A stretch of DNA of 64,000 nucleotides from Myroides marinus (GTDB taxonomy: Bacteria > Bacteroidota > Bacteroidia > Flavobacteriales > Flavobacteriaceae): NCBI RefSeq assembly GCF_900109075.1, contig NZ_FNYS01000001.1, forward strand, positions 62,001-126,000. The letters are read 5' to 3'. Positions 1 through 9,609 of this stretch are shown piece by piece. The stretch's first letter is position 1; the number at the start of each line of letters is the position of its first letter. Under the pieces are notes generated by a model. It saw only the letters and a list, made by a program, of their open reading frames with translations. It did not search any database and was not told the DNA's origin. A program made the position numbers and the translations under genes.

Positions 1-602
1 AAAGCAAACTTAGTTTCTAATCCAGCTTTTGCTTTTAGGTTGTACATATGGATTGGTGAGAATGTTGACGCACTACCTTTAGTTCCATTATAATCACCAG
101 CTATAACTTCTACTAGCCCCATATCATTCTCTAACAAATGTTTTGCCATCGTTTTATTCTCAATAGCTTGATATTTAGCAGGGCCTTTTTTATCTTCTCT
201 TTTTAAATTCACCCATAGCTGAACCATTTGGAACTCTCCTCCTGTTTTACTCCACTCTGTTTCATGAAACTCTTTGTGTAACACTCCAGACGCTGCAGTC
301 ATCCATTGTACATCACCTTCACCGATAACTCCTCCACCTCCACTACTATCTCCGTGCTCTACACGTCCTTTATATGCAATAGTTACAGTCTCAAAACCTT
401 TATGAGGGTGAACACCTACTCCTCTTGGTATCTCTGATGGTCCAAACTCATATTTAGAATTGTAATCTAGCATAATGAAAGGATCCATTTGTTTCATATC
501 CATATTAGGCATACTTGGAATAAAGTTATGCACTCTAAAACCATCTCCTACAAAATGTGCTGGTTGTGGTTTTACGATCTGTTTTATGTTTCTTGTTTTC
601 AT
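1..602 (-). CDS. Pirin family protein (3' end outside window)
   Basis: The reading frame opens at the ATG at 602 and runs off the left edge, giving about 200 residues. The start reads MKTRNIKQIVKPQPAHFVGDG. The pirin cupin signature is clear: HPHKGFETV with the HxH pair, then VEHGD and a downstream glutamate in the WMTAASGVLHKE region, which together form the usual metal site of pirins. Pirins are cytosolic cupins; some act as quercetin 2,3-dioxygenases and others as redox or regulatory proteins, so the substrate here is unknown. The C-terminal cupin half is missing because of the window edge. Family call is firm, function is open. Confidence 0.93.
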   Translation of the reverse strand, partial: MKTRNIKQIVKPQPAHFVGDGFRVHNFIPSMPNMDMKQMDPFIMLDYNSKYEFGPSEIPRGVGVHPHKGFETVTIAYKGRVEHGDSSGGGGVIGEGDVQWMTAASGVLHKEFHETEWSKTGGEFQMVQLWVNLKREDKKGPAKYQAIENKTMAKHLLENDMGLVEVIAGDYNGTKGSASTFSPIHMYNLKAKAGLETKFA

Positions 603-680
603 AGTTGTAATATTTTATACTTCAAAATTACAACCACTTACCCCCAAACACACTTAATCTACAACAAGAAGTAAGAGTAC

Positions 681-711
681 AAAAAAAGAGGCTTACCTAA
701 GTAAACCTCTT
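681..711 (-). terminator. Rho-independent terminator of the macroglobulin-like gene
   Basis: An 11-bp stem (686-696 with 701-711, one G-T pair) with a 4-nt loop is followed on the minus strand by a run of seven T. It lies 20 bp after the stop of the gene at 731-6601. Confidence 0.8.
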
Positions 712-730
712 CTTGAATTATAGTTATAAA

Positions 731-3700
731 CTAGTTTTTAATCTCTACTCTCATCCCTTCACTATGAGCACTAAGCTCTGGCGCGTACATACTTTGCATT
801 GTTGTAATCCCGTTTGAGAAATTACCACTTACATTTGCTCGTAAGTCATACTCGAATACATAACTACCTTTTCTCAATCTAGAGATAAAGAAATTAGTAG
901 ATGCATCTCTTGTTTCTTCATAGTAACCAAACTCTCCTTTCCATCTATAACCTGAAAGTACATTCGTTGGTTCTAATCCACTTGCACGCATATCTTTTAG
1001 ATGTACATAGTCCATATCTCTATCAACATTAATCTCTAGACGTACAGTAACTACATCACCTACTTTCACAGGTGTCTCCTTTGTAATCTCGCGTAATACC
1101 TGACCTTTGTCTGTATTTGCTTTTACATAAAGCTTCTTGTTCATCTTAATACCAGTCTCTGCAGCATTAATAGCATCTAAATTCTCAAAATACTGCCAGT
1201 ACATTGCCCCATAAGCGATACCAGGAGAAGTCTTCGTTAGTTCTACAACGCCTTTCTTCGCTGTCATCTCTGCTTTTGACCAATTCTGCTTGATATAACC
1301 ACTTCCCATCTGAGCAGTCTCAGTCGTATTAATAGGATAACCTCCCACTTTTACTTCTATTCCCTTCTCAGTATCCATCCAAGACTTACCTGTGTTTAAT
1401 AAAGCATATACTGCCTTTGTCGTTGACTTAATAGATGCCCATCCACTAGTTTGTTTATTTTTAAGTAACCATACCTTCATTTGCTCAATAGCAGTCGAAT
1501 ATTTCTCTTGATCTACTTCATTAGCAGCCTCTATAATAGCCACCTGAGTTTCTACAGGAGCCTGATACCATAACCAGCCTGCTGTATTATTTTTCCAGTA
1601 CATTCCCATTTCATCTGACTGTACAGCTGTTTCTAGCAAGCCTTTTACAATATTATCTGCTGTTTTTTGTACACCAAATCTTTTTGCTATTACCGCACGC
1701 ATAGCGTCTTGATATAGATTATTAGAAGGTTTCTCACTCTCTATACTCTTGCGAATAGCTGTAATCATAGGAGAATACTTCTCATTAATACCATACTCCC
1801 CAATAAAGAAACTACGTGTATATAGATAATGAGTACCTATACTTGTTACCTTTCCTTTCTCTCCGAATTTAGCTTGTTCTACAAAAGAATTATACTGCGC
1901 TTGATCCATATATTCAATAGCCTGGTTCAGCATAGTCTTATAACCTGAGTTTATATGTAAGATGTTATCTAATACTCCCATTCTTCTAAGTGTACCAAAC
2001 CCTTCTACAATAGACTGCGTCATATAAATATCTGACTTACCTCCCTTAAACCAAGAGAATCCACCATCTGCATTTTGTAAATCAGTCAACTTATTTAATG
2101 AATTACTTAACTCATTCTGCATTGTATTCAAGTCAAATAGAACAGCCATACGTTTCATTTGTTCTACTTCATTTGCTGCTTCTCTCACCCAAGGAGTTTC
2201 TGCTAATAGTATGTTTTTTAGTTCTTGATTTTGTTCCAATTTAGAAGCTACTTCTCCTTTTACATTCCATTGATCAAATACAGTTTTAATCTTAGGATTG
2301 TCATTTAGTATTTTAGTAGCTACAGCATTAGCGAATACTCTACCAAATACCTGTTCTGAAGAATCGTAAACAGACTCTTGTAAGTAAGGTAAAGCAAATA
2401 CAGCATTCCATATTGGATTAGTTGTTAGCTCTAATGTTAACTTGTGATTTTGAAGTGTATTGCTACTATTCTTCTCATAGTCTTTAAAAGTAAACTGTTT
2501 GTTTTGTCCTTCTTTTACATAAATAGGCATTGTTTCTGTCACTAGTATTCTATTAGAAAGTACTGGTACTACAGATTCTTCTCCATCACTGTAATTATCA
2601 GACACAGCCACTACTCTACACGATACCACTTCTACACCAGTAGGCACTTCTATATCCCAATTAACTGCACTTGATTCATCTTTATTCACAGAGAAGTCCA
2701 CAACTTTCTCTACTAGCAGTTCATTGCTATACGCATTATGAAATTGTAGAGTCGCCTTTCCTTTTCTCGTTACATCAGACAAGTTAACTACTTTAGTTGA
2801 TAAGGTTAGTTTATCTCCTTCACGTAAAAAACGAGGTAAATTAGGAATAACCATTAGTTCTTTTTGAGTAACAATAGACTTCTCAGCGTAAGCTTGCTCT
2901 AAGTTCTTGGTATGAGCTACAGCCATAAACTTCCACTTAGTCAATGCCTCAGGCATGGTGAACTCAAACTTCACATCACCATTCTCATCTGTCTTTAACG
3001 TTGGATAGAAGAATGCAGTCTCACGTAGGTTTTTACGTACAGGTGTAACATTATTAGTCTCTGCTTTACTTCCTACTCCATCTGCCTGTAGATCTCCTTT
3101 GCTGCTTTCCATTTCAGGAGCACCTGCCATCGGAACGTCAGCAACCCTATTAAGTTCTTCTTCCATCATAACAGCTTTTCCTTTCATTCTAGCACTTGAT
3201 CCATATAATACTCCATATCCACCAAATATATTAAACCCATAGGTGTTTAATACCATTGGCCTATCAATTGCAAAAGCCGTTGATCTATCATATTCTGCAC
3301 TAACCAAAGATCTAAAATATGTAGTACTACTTACTGTAGAGAAGTCATACTTCCCTATTGTAGATAATCCATAATAATACTTTGGTATTACTAACTCCTT
3401 ATTTAGATTATGAGGCATGAATTGATCCAAAGATTCATCATACATAGTAGCCAATAACTCTGCTTGTACCTGCTCTTTCCCTTCTCCCTTAACCTTTAAT
3501 GACCATTTTTCTTTTGCTCCAGGTTCTACCTTATCTCTAAACGATTCAATTACTAACTGTAATTTACTCTCTTCTCCTTTTAGTGCTACTTCATGACCAT
3601 ATTGTGCAACGATATTGTGCTTTAATGCCAAGGCAGATACAGTTACTTTCTTATAATCTTGCTTGATAGATATATCCAGATTACTTCCCTTCTTACCTAC

Positions 3701-6601
3701 CTTCATTACTTTTTTAGTCAGAATCTTACCATTAGCTTGAACTTCAACATAAACATAAGTGTTATCCTCTGCACTTCTAACTTCTATGGTAGCCTTGTCT
3801 CCTGCTTGATATGTTTTTTGTTTCGTTTTAAGCTCTACTAATACTGAGCTAACTTCTTTTAATTCTTCATTTCTAAAAACAATCTTTTTCTCAACTTCAT
3901 TTTTAACTCCATTCTCTAAAACATATCCTTTAATCATATAATCCCCTGAAGGTAAGTCCTTAGCTCCTTCATAGGTAATCTTGCTATTCTTAGCTGTATC
4001 AAATGAAGTATTAAATACAGATGCGCCCTCTTTCCACTTATCAGAATCTGCTTCATCTCCATACGTTAAGTTAGGGAATAGCGCTACGAACTCTGCATAA
4101 TTATACAATTGATAATCTCCTTCGTTCAGATTAAACTTATCTGTGATACGTTTAGACGTAGGCGCTATTAATGGATAGATTGTTAACTCTCCTTGAGATG
4201 GGTAGTCCACTCCATTTAAGTTCTTTGTACTAACCGAGAAATTACTTAACTCCTTAGCAGAAGTTACTACTGGTAATTCTATAGCTAATTCTATATTCTT
4301 TTCTCCGACTACCACTGTCTGAGTACTACTATGTGTCTCTCCATTCTGATCTATTACATCTGCATAGATATTATAACTGAATGTACGTGCAAGTGTAGAA
4401 ACACTCCCCTCTTTTGGTAAAGCTGTGAATTTCACTGTAAAATTTCCAGAAGCATCCGTAACTGTTTCGCCCTGTGTCATCGTCTCCGGCCTATCATAGT
4501 GATATGGAAAACTAGGCCCACATATCCAACGTGGCCATATCTCCTGACGTTCTACTCTATAAACAACTTTAGCATTATCAATATTACTACCTAAAAATGC
4601 TTTTGCTTTTCCAGTAATTTCTACTTCTTCATTTAATTTATAAATAGCCTTCGGCTCATCAAATACAACTTCAAACTTAGGTCGTTTATATTCTTCTACT
4701 AAGACATTATGCCAACCTACATTAGTCTCATTTATTTTTACTTCTATCTCATAGTTTCCTAATCGACCATTAGCAGGTAATACAAATTGCCCATTTACTG
4801 AGCCAAATTCATTAGTCATTAGTTCTTGTTTGCTAACTTCATTGCCATTTGCATCGCTTAACACCACAGTCACTTTAGCCTTAGCAAATACTTGCTCTGA
4901 CAATTTTGTTTTCTTTCCAACTATAGATTTAAAGTACAAGACTTGGGAAGGACGATAAATTGCTCTATCTGTTAGAATAGTTGCTTTATATGTAACCTCA
5001 TCCTCATTAGCACTATTATTATAATACGTTGATACATAAGGAGAATAATACACTTTCTCATCCTTTATATTCATAAATAGATAACTACCTAATTTCGAAA
5101 CGTCTATTGTAGCATCTCCATTAGAATCTGTAGTAATTACAGTTTCCCAATAATTACTATTATCTCTTCGTTCACTCTCATTAGAAATATGAATCTTCGT
5201 ATTACTTAAAGGTTTCCCTGATTTGCGATCATATGCTCTTAATTTACCTTGGTTAACCACAATCACATTAGGAGTCACATTGATATGGCTAATTTGCACA
5301 TCACTAGCATTTTCTTTTATTTGATCAAAAGGAACACTAGAGAATACAACATAGTATCTTCCTGCTGCTAATGGTTTTAGAGCAGCTATAGTTCTATGCA
5401 TTTCATAATCCTTAAACTCTCCAAGTTTTAATTCATACGAAGTTACAGTAGGCATTTCTTTCTCTAAAGCATAGTACCCCTTATCTTCAAATGAATAAAA
5501 CTCATCTACTTCCTTAGAAGCATTTGTATTCTTTAATATTTTGACATATACTTTATCTGTGTTTTGGTGACCTATGCTCACTGGTATAGCTTGCTCATCT
5601 AACACGTATTCATTCACACTATAATTAAGACGTATTCCTTCTGCATATTTCTTTTCAGCTAGTAGATTCTCTGCAGTCTTCGTTCCAGGAAATAGTTGAA
5701 TAGCTTTATCGATAAAAGTAATTAGTTCTATTCCTTTTAAATATTTAGCATATCCCTCGTATAAGAAAGGTTCTTTAGGATAGTCTTTTAGAAGGGAAGC
5801 ATATTTTTCTTTAATGACTTCACTATCACCATTAGATGCAGTTAAATACATTTCGATGTAAACATACATTGCTTGATCTCCTGTAGCCAGCACATCTTTC
5901 AGCAATTCAGTTTGGAGTTGTTCTCTTTTTTCTTTTACTGCTTTTCGCTCTTGATCAGTCAGGTTAAACGAATTGTGCTGTAAATTCTCAATATAGTTCA
6001 GACGCAGTGCATCATAGACTGTAAACTTCTTCCAGTCTATCGTTAAATTAGATGCTGACAGATAGAATACATCTGCCCATCCACCGATAACAGCAGTCTT
6101 ATCTCTAGCTGCTATAGTCAATCCTCTCTGATAATACTTATCTATCTCTCTTTTAAAATCTTCTTCAGTCCAATATTCTATAGAAGCTTTTGCTCCACCT
6201 TCTACAGATGTACGTCCTCTTAATTTGTACTTATTAGCTGTATAGTACATATTGTATATCTCAGCGATATAAGTATCTAATATAGCTTTACTAGTTCCTG
6301 TTGTCTTATTACTTTCGGCTATAAACAAATCTAAGACTGTATTGACGTCAAACTTATTATCCTCCTCTATCAGAATATTAATCTTTGCCTCATAGAACAT
6401 TGCCTTCATCATACTAGAATAATCTTTATTCTTTTTAGATAGAAGCAATACTTCCTTCACATTTGGGAGCATACTTTTTACCTCAGCATTCTCCTCTTGT
6501 TTATGTATTATGTTCCACAATTCTTGTATACGCCCATTAGAACTCTGCCCAAAGCCTACTATGGGTGCAAGAATCATCAGATACAAACCAATTTTTTTCA
6601 T
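731..6601 (-). CDS. Alpha-2-macroglobulin-like large secreted protein (thioester-less)
   Basis: 1956 residues starting MKKIGLYLMILAPIVGFGQ, a type I signal peptide, so secreted or periplasmic. The first 330 or so residues are helical and repeat-like. An MG2-type segment TDRAIYRPSQVLYFK is at about residue 540, followed by further macroglobulin-type beta domains and the middle A2M domain (ETAFFYPTLKTDENGDVKFEF). The position where thioester macroglobulins have C-x-E-Q reads YDSSEQ (about residue 1412), so the cysteine is replaced by serine and no covalent trap can form. An alpha/alpha-toroid with W-rich repeats (GGFSWFKGG) follows, then a C-terminal receptor-binding-like domain. Bacterial relatives (YfhM, YfaS/MagD) are thought to trap proteases in the periplasm. 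No pbpC neighbour is present. It appears monocistronic, with its own terminator. Length is normal for Bacteroidota members. Confidence 0.9.
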   Translation of the reverse strand: MKKIGLYLMILAPIVGFGQSSNGRIQELWNIIHKQEENAEVKSMLPNVKEVLLLSKKNKDYSSMMKAMFYEAKINILIEEDNKFDVNTVLDLFIAESNKTTGTSKAILDTYIAEIYNMYYTANKYKLRGRTSVEGGAKASIEYWTEEDFKREIDKYYQRGLTIAARDKTAVIGGWADVFYLSASNLTIDWKKFTVYDALRLNYIENLQHNSFNLTDQERKAVKEKREQLQTELLKDVLATGDQAMYVYIEMYLTASNGDSEVIKEKYASLLKDYPKEPFLYEGYAKYLKGIELITFIDKAIQLFPGTKTAENLLAEKKYAEGIRLNYSVNEYVLDEQAIPVSIGHQNTDKVYVKILKNTNASKEVDEFYSFEDKGYYALEKEMPTVTSYELKLGEFKDYEMHRTIAALKPLAAGRYYVVFSSVPFDQIKENASDVQISHINVTPNVIVVNQGKLRAYDRKSGKPLSNTKIHISNESERRDNSNYWETVITTDSNGDATIDVSKLGSYLFMNIKDEKVYYSPYVSTYYNNSANEDEVTYKATILTDRAIYRPSQVLYFKSIVGKKTKLSEQVFAKAKVTVVLSDANGNEVSKQELMTNEFGSVNGQFVLPANGRLGNYEIEVKINETNVGWHNVLVEEYKRPKFEVVFDEPKAIYKLNEEVEITGKAKAFLGSNIDNAKVVYRVERQEIWPRWICGPSFPYHYDRPETMTQGETVTDASGNFTVKFTALPKEGSVSTLARTFSYNIYADVIDQNGETHSSTQTVVVGEKNIELAIELPVVTSAKELSNFSVSTKNLNGVDYPSQGELTIYPLIAPTSKRITDKFNLNEGDYQLYNYAEFVALFPNLTYGDEADSDKWKEGASVFNTSFDTAKNSKITYEGAKDLPSGDYMIKGYVLENGVKNEVEKKIVFRNEELKEVSSVLVELKTKQKTYQAGDKATIEVRSAEDNTYVYVEVQANGKILTKKVMKVGKKGSNLDISIKQDYKKVTVSALALKHNIVAQYGHEVALKGEESKLQLVIESFRDKVEPGAKEKWSLKVKGEGKEQVQAELLATMYDESLDQFMPHNLNKELVIPKYYYGLSTIGKYDFSTVSSTTYFRSLVSAEYDRSTAFAIDRPMVLNTYGFNIFGGYGVLYGSSARMKGKAVMMEEELNRVADVPMAGAPEMESSKGDLQADGVGSKAETNNVTPVRKNLRETAFFYPTLKTDENGDVKFEFTMPEALTKWKFMAVAHTKNLEQAYAEKSIVTQKELMVIPNLPRFLREGDKLTLSTKVVNLSDVTRKGKATLQFHNAYSNELLVEKVVDFSVNKDESSAVNWDIEVPTGVEVVSCRVVAVSDNYSDGEESVVPVLSNRILVTETMPIYVKEGQNKQFTFKDYEKNSSNTLQNHKLTLELTTNPIWNAVFALPYLQESVYDSSEQVFGRVFANAVATKILNDNPKIKTVFDQWNVKGEVASKLEQNQELKNILLAETPWVREAANEVEQMKRMAVLFDLNTMQNELSNSLNKLTDLQNADGGFSWFKGGKSDIYMTQSIVEGFGTLRRMGVLDNILHINSGYKTMLNQAIEYMDQAQYNSFVEQAKFGEKGKVTSIGTHYLYTRSFFIGEYGINEKYSPMITAIRKSIESEKPSNNLYQDAMRAVIAKRFGVQKTADNIVKGLLETAVQSDEMGMYWKNNTAGWLWYQAPVETQVAIIEAANEVDQEKYSTAIEQMKVWLLKNKQTSGWASIKSTTKAVYALLNTGKSWMDTEKGIEVKVGGYPINTTETAQMGSGYIKQNWSKAEMTAKKGVVELTKTSPGIAYGAMYWQYFENLDAINAAETGIKMNKKLYVKANTDKGQVLREITKETPVKVGDVVTVRLEINVDRDMDYVHLKDMRASGLEPTNVLSGYRWKGEFGYYEETRDASTNFFISRLRKGSYVFEYDLRANVSGNFSNGITTMQSMYAPELSAHSEGMRVEIKN

Positions 6602-6951
6602 ATATATAGCCCTTTTATTTACTATTCTTAAATTACTTAAAAGTATTCAAAATCTCTTTTAATAGTAGCAAGGTAGAAATAAAATATTTAGCATAAACAT
6701 TAAGTGATTAATATGACCTCTTTTGAGTCATCTAGTCCATTTATTGACTTTGACTCATCCCTACTATATAAACATATCTTAACACTATAGTTATAAAAAT
6801 TACATATATCAAAACACAATACAACTCTAAGTTATACAATTCAAATATTTGCCAACCTTTATATAACCTACGCTTGACAAATACATAACACTAATCATTA
6901 GGCCTTATCCTGTAATCACAGTTTCTTTGACACAAATAAAAACTATAAAAA
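6602..6951. other. Divergent intergenic region, 350 bp
   Basis: AT-rich spacer between the divergent macroglobulin and phosphatase genes, so it must hold both promoters. No full TAnnTTTG box was found for either; a near match on the minus strand (TACCTTGC, about 6669-6676) could serve the macroglobulin gene. Nothing else is recognised. Confidence 0.4.
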
Positions 6952-7905
6952 ATGAAACGAATTATCTTAAGTTTAGCTCTAGGGTTTATGCTATTCTCTT
7001 GTTCAAGTGATGACAACAATAAAGAGGAGAATAAAGAAAACAAAAAATACCAAACAGAGAATGTTGTTCTATTAGTAATCGATGGACCTAGAATAACAGA
7101 AACTTGGCAAGAGAAAAATCAAGTACATATACCTAATCGCGTAGCTTTACTTAAAGAAGGTGTCTACATCAGTAACTTTAGAAATAATGGATTAACCAAT
7201 ACTAATGCTGGGCATACAGCTCTTATCACTGGAGTATATGACAGTATCAAAAACAATGGTAAAGAACTACCTACTAATCCTTCGGTACTTCAACAATGGC
7301 TTAAACACAGTAAGAAGGATAATAGTAAAGCTTGGGTTATCGTATCTAAAGACAAACTAGAGGTATTAAACAATACAAAGAACAAAGAGTGGAATGGAAA
7401 ATATATGCCTAAAGCGGATGCTGGTATATCAGGGAACCCTTCTGGATATAGAGAAGATGCGGTAACGATAGCTAACTTTAAAGAGGTAATCAAGAAAGAC
7501 AAACCAAATGTAGTAGTAATCAACCTAAAAGATGTAGATAGCTATGGACACGCGAATAAGTGGAACGAATATATCCAAGCAATAAAAACAACTGATCAAA
7601 GCATCAAAGACATTTGGGATTTCTTACAATCTCAACCAGAATACAAAGGAAAGACAACATTAATGGTCTCTAATGACCACGGTCGTCACTCTGATGGTAT
7701 TAAGGACAGCTTCGTTAACCATGGTGATGCTTGTATAGGATGCCGTCATATAGAATTCTTCGCTATGGGGCCAGACTTTAAGAAAAATGCTGTTATCGCA
7801 ACAGGTAGTTATGAACAAATAGACGTAGCTAATACAATGGCTGAACTATTAGGAGTAAAACTAGAGTACAGCAAAGGAAAAGTAATCAAAGATATCTTTA
7901 AATAA
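6952..7905 (+). CDS. Alkaline-phosphatase-superfamily lipoprotein
   Basis: 317 residues. MKRIILSLALGFMLFSCSSDD is a lipoprotein signal peptide; the Ser-Asp-Asp after the cysteine resembles the acidic surface-export signal of Bacteroidota lipoproteins. The body has alkaline phosphatase/phosphodiesterase fold motifs: VVLLVIDGPR with a metal-binding Asp near the N terminus, NAGHTALITG around the nucleophile position (likely Thr), KDVDSYGHAN (Asp and His ligands) and SNDHGRHSDG (Asp-His ligands), plus VNHGDACIGC near the end. This pattern fits metal-dependent phosphodiesterases, nucleotide pyrophosphatases and sulfatase-like enzymes; the substrate cannot be read from sequence. It is transcribed alone and followed by a strong terminator shared with the opposing gene. 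Confidence 0.82.
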   Translation: MKRIILSLALGFMLFSCSSDDNNKEENKENKKYQTENVVLLVIDGPRITETWQEKNQVHIPNRVALLKEGVYISNFRNNGLTNTNAGHTALITGVYDSIKNNGKELPTNPSVLQQWLKHSKKDNSKAWVIVSKDKLEVLNNTKNKEWNGKYMPKADAGISGNPSGYREDAVTIANFKEVIKKDKPNVVVINLKDVDSYGHANKWNEYIQAIKTTDQSIKDIWDFLQSQPEYKGKTTLMVSNDHGRHSDGIKDSFVNHGDACIGCRHIEFFAMGPDFKKNAVIATGSYEQIDVANTMAELLGVKLEYSKGKVIKDIFK

Positions 7906-7930
7906 TTTATACAAACCGTAATTTACCAAT

Positions 7931-7960
7931 AAAGGCCTGTGATAGTTATCACAGGCCTTT
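7931..7960. terminator. Bidirectional terminator
   Basis: Perfect 14-bp stem (7931-7944 with 7947-7960) built around the word GGCCTGTGATA, with A/T-rich flanks on both sides. It separates the convergent genes ending at 7905 and 7984. Confidence 0.85.
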
Positions 7961-7983
7961 ATTATATATATCGAATATGTATA

Positions 7984-8310
7984 TTACCATTCGTTAAACT
8001 CGTAATTCTCACTAAAAGACAAATCAAAATACTCATACTGCTTTTTGATTAACTCAATACATTCAGCTGTAGTAGCTTCTTTCTGGTAAGAACCTTGTCT
8101 TAAGACTTTCGGAATATCTACTAACCAGATATCATCTCTTAACCAGGCAAACTGAAGTGTATCTTCTCCTTTAAAAATCCCCAAGAAGTTATCCTCTATT
8201 TTTGTCAATTTAGTAAAGTACTCTATCGTCTCTGATTCGCTACACACAATAGATTCTTCCCCTTCTGCCCCCATATCAGTATGAGGGTCGTAATAAAACA
8301 TTTTTATCAT
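7984..8310 (-). CDS. Small acidic cytosolic protein, paralogue of 14096-14446
   Basis: 108 residues starting MIKMFYYDPHTDMG at 8310. The frame stays open for 18 more codons upstream, but the paralogue at 14096-14446 starts MITVFYTDYY, which fixes the start here. The two share the block DNFLGI followed by a T-x-Q-F strand and an alternating hydrophobic stretch (DDIWLVDIP here, DRILVEVLN there), and a C-terminal helix with a K-rich face. No signal peptide and no membrane segment. Size, acidity and scattered paralogues are typical of immunity-type proteins against polymorphic toxins, but no toxin gene is nearby and no family was recognised with certainty, so the role is unknown. Confidence 0.7.
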   Translation of the reverse strand: MIKMFYYDPHTDMGAEGEESIVCSESETIEYFTKLTKIEDNFLGIFKGEDTLQFAWLRDDIWLVDIPKVLRQGSYQKEATTAECIELIKKQYEYFDLSFSENYEFNEW

Positions 8311-8384
8311 AGCTTTCTTTTTAGCAAGTCTAAATGTAGTACAACTTATTGAAGATCTATACAAAAATCAGCTATATACTTTAC

Positions 8385-8816
8385 TTATCTCCATTTCATA
8401 GGAAAACCAGTAGTAGGCTGCCCTATAAAATTTCTATTAGGTATAGCTGGTTTCGGGAAAGCGTCAAAGTTTAATGGAATAGCATATACTTTATAACTCT
8501 TGATATATTCTTTCTTCAATACTCCGTCTCTCCTAATAGATATTTCTTTTGTTTCCCCCATGTTCAAAGAAAATCTACTTGTAGTCACCTTTTCATTATT
8601 AATAGTAATTGCCTCTACATATCCTTGCATCACAGTGTTTACCTTAGATTTTACTTTAAAATAAAAGTGAGTATATTCTTTACGTTCTCTATTCTCTACA
8701 GAATTACCAGTATACTGAACACTAATGTCTCTAGAGTTTTCTGGCAAATCTTCTTTAGAACATCCTACAACAAAAATCATGACTAACACCATGATAACCA
8801 AACTTATATTTTTCAT
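8385..8816 (-). CDS. Small lipoprotein, paralogue of 9036-9425
   Basis: 143 residues. MKNISLVIMVLVMIFVVGCSKED is a lipoprotein signal with Ser-Lys-Glu-Asp after the cysteine. The mature part is a single beta-rich domain. It shares with its neighbour at 9036-9425 the patterns KEYTHFYFKVKS/KEYTSFNYNVRS, a central strand ending in a basic-Val motif, and YIKS(Y/Q)K(V/I)Y near the end. This copy has a C-terminal extension rich in Pro and Asn (PAIPNRNFIGQPTTGFP). The function is unknown; it is probably a membrane-anchored periplasmic or surface protein. A near-consensus -7 element (TTACTTTG) lies just upstream in both paralogues, so each may have its own promoter. Confidence 0.75.
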   Translation of the reverse strand: MKNISLVIMVLVMIFVVGCSKEDLPENSRDISVQYTGNSVENRERKEYTHFYFKVKSKVNTVMQGYVEAITINNEKVTTSRFSLNMGETKEISIRRDGVLKKEYIKSYKVYAIPLNFDAFPKPAIPNRNFIGQPTTGFPMKWR

Positions 8817-8986
8817 TTTATTATTATTTTAGAATGCCAAAGTAAAATAAAATCAATTATAGTATATACCATAAAAACAGTATTTAACCAAAATGAAAAA
8901 TATAAAATAAAAAAATTAAGATAAAAAAACACACTTTACTATTAAATAACTTTTTTTACAATTCTAAATACTAGAAACTAAAAAAC

Positions 8987-9010
8987 AAAAGGAGCTATAT
9001 AGCTCCTTTT
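8987..9010 (-). terminator. Terminator after the 9036-9425 gene
   Basis: Perfect palindrome of 12 + 12 bases (AAAAGGAGCTAT and its complement) followed on the minus strand by a T-rich run. It is placed 25 bp after the stop of the upstream lipoprotein gene and so separates the two paralogues into different transcripts. Confidence 0.8.
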
Positions 9011-9035
9011 AGTAATAAGTAAGTAATAATAAAGT

Positions 9036-9425
9036 TTATAGTTTTGGAAACACCGGCTCTGTAATTACTCTAGCAGGTCTGGTATATATTTTTTGACTTT
9101 TGATATAATTAGTGTCTTCTATTCTTCCTTCTACTAACACCTCCACTTTAATCGTCTTATTAGGTGCAATAGTAAAATACTCTGATTGCACTTTATCTCC
9201 CTTAATTGTTACCAATTCTAAACGCCCATCTAATGGAGTAAGCGCATTAGACCTAACATTATAATTAAAGCTAGTGTATTCTTTAAGAGATTTATGTGCC
9301 ACAGTAGTATTAATAAACTCTGCTTTTAAACTTCCTTCGTTACTTCTCATACCATCATCACTAGAAGAACAACTAACAAAGAAACACATCATCAGTACTG
9401 TTAAAAATAAGCTTATCTTATTCAT
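9036..9425 (-). CDS. Small lipoprotein, paralogue of 8385-8816
   Basis: 129 residues. The signal MNKISLFLTVLMMCFFVSCSSSDDG has a clear lipobox (VSC) and Ser-Ser-Asp-Asp next to the cysteine, the Bacteroidota surface-lipoprotein pattern. The mature domain aligns with the next gene on the minus strand (8385-8816), which suggests a tandem duplication. It contains SLKEYTSFNYNVRS, a strand pair around EYFTIAPNKTIKVEV, and YIKSQKIYTRP before the C terminus. No enzyme motif or repeat is present. Unknown function. Confidence 0.75.
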   Translation of the reverse strand: MNKISLFLTVLMMCFFVSCSSSDDGMRSNEGSLKAEFINTTVAHKSLKEYTSFNYNVRSNALTPLDGRLELVTIKGDKVQSEYFTIAPNKTIKVEVLVEGRIEDTNYIKSQKIYTRPARVITEPVFPKL

Positions 9426-9572
9426 ATCCTTTTATTTTTATGCAAAGTAAATACATATATTCACAACAAATAAAACTATAACTCATCTTTTAACAAAACA
9501 ATATAACTTATTATACTAAAAGTATCCTTGCTCATTATGAAAAGGCATTTCTTTAACAACGAACCAAGGCAC

Positions 9573-9604
9573 AAAAAAAAGGATGTTCTTTCGAACATCC
9601 TTTT
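9573..9604 (-). terminator. Terminator of the M28 peptidase gene
   Basis: GGATGTTC stem (9581-9588) pairing with 9593-9600 around a TTTC loop, extended by A/T pairs, with a run of eight A on the left that becomes the T-run of the minus-strand transcript. Confidence 0.85.
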
Positions 9605-9609
9605 ATATA

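Noticed and set aside
6700..6770. Palindrome-like GAGTCA/TGACTC words upstream of the phosphatase
   Set aside because: The words are short and imperfectly placed, with no fixed 11-bp phase; chance is likely in this AT-rich gap.
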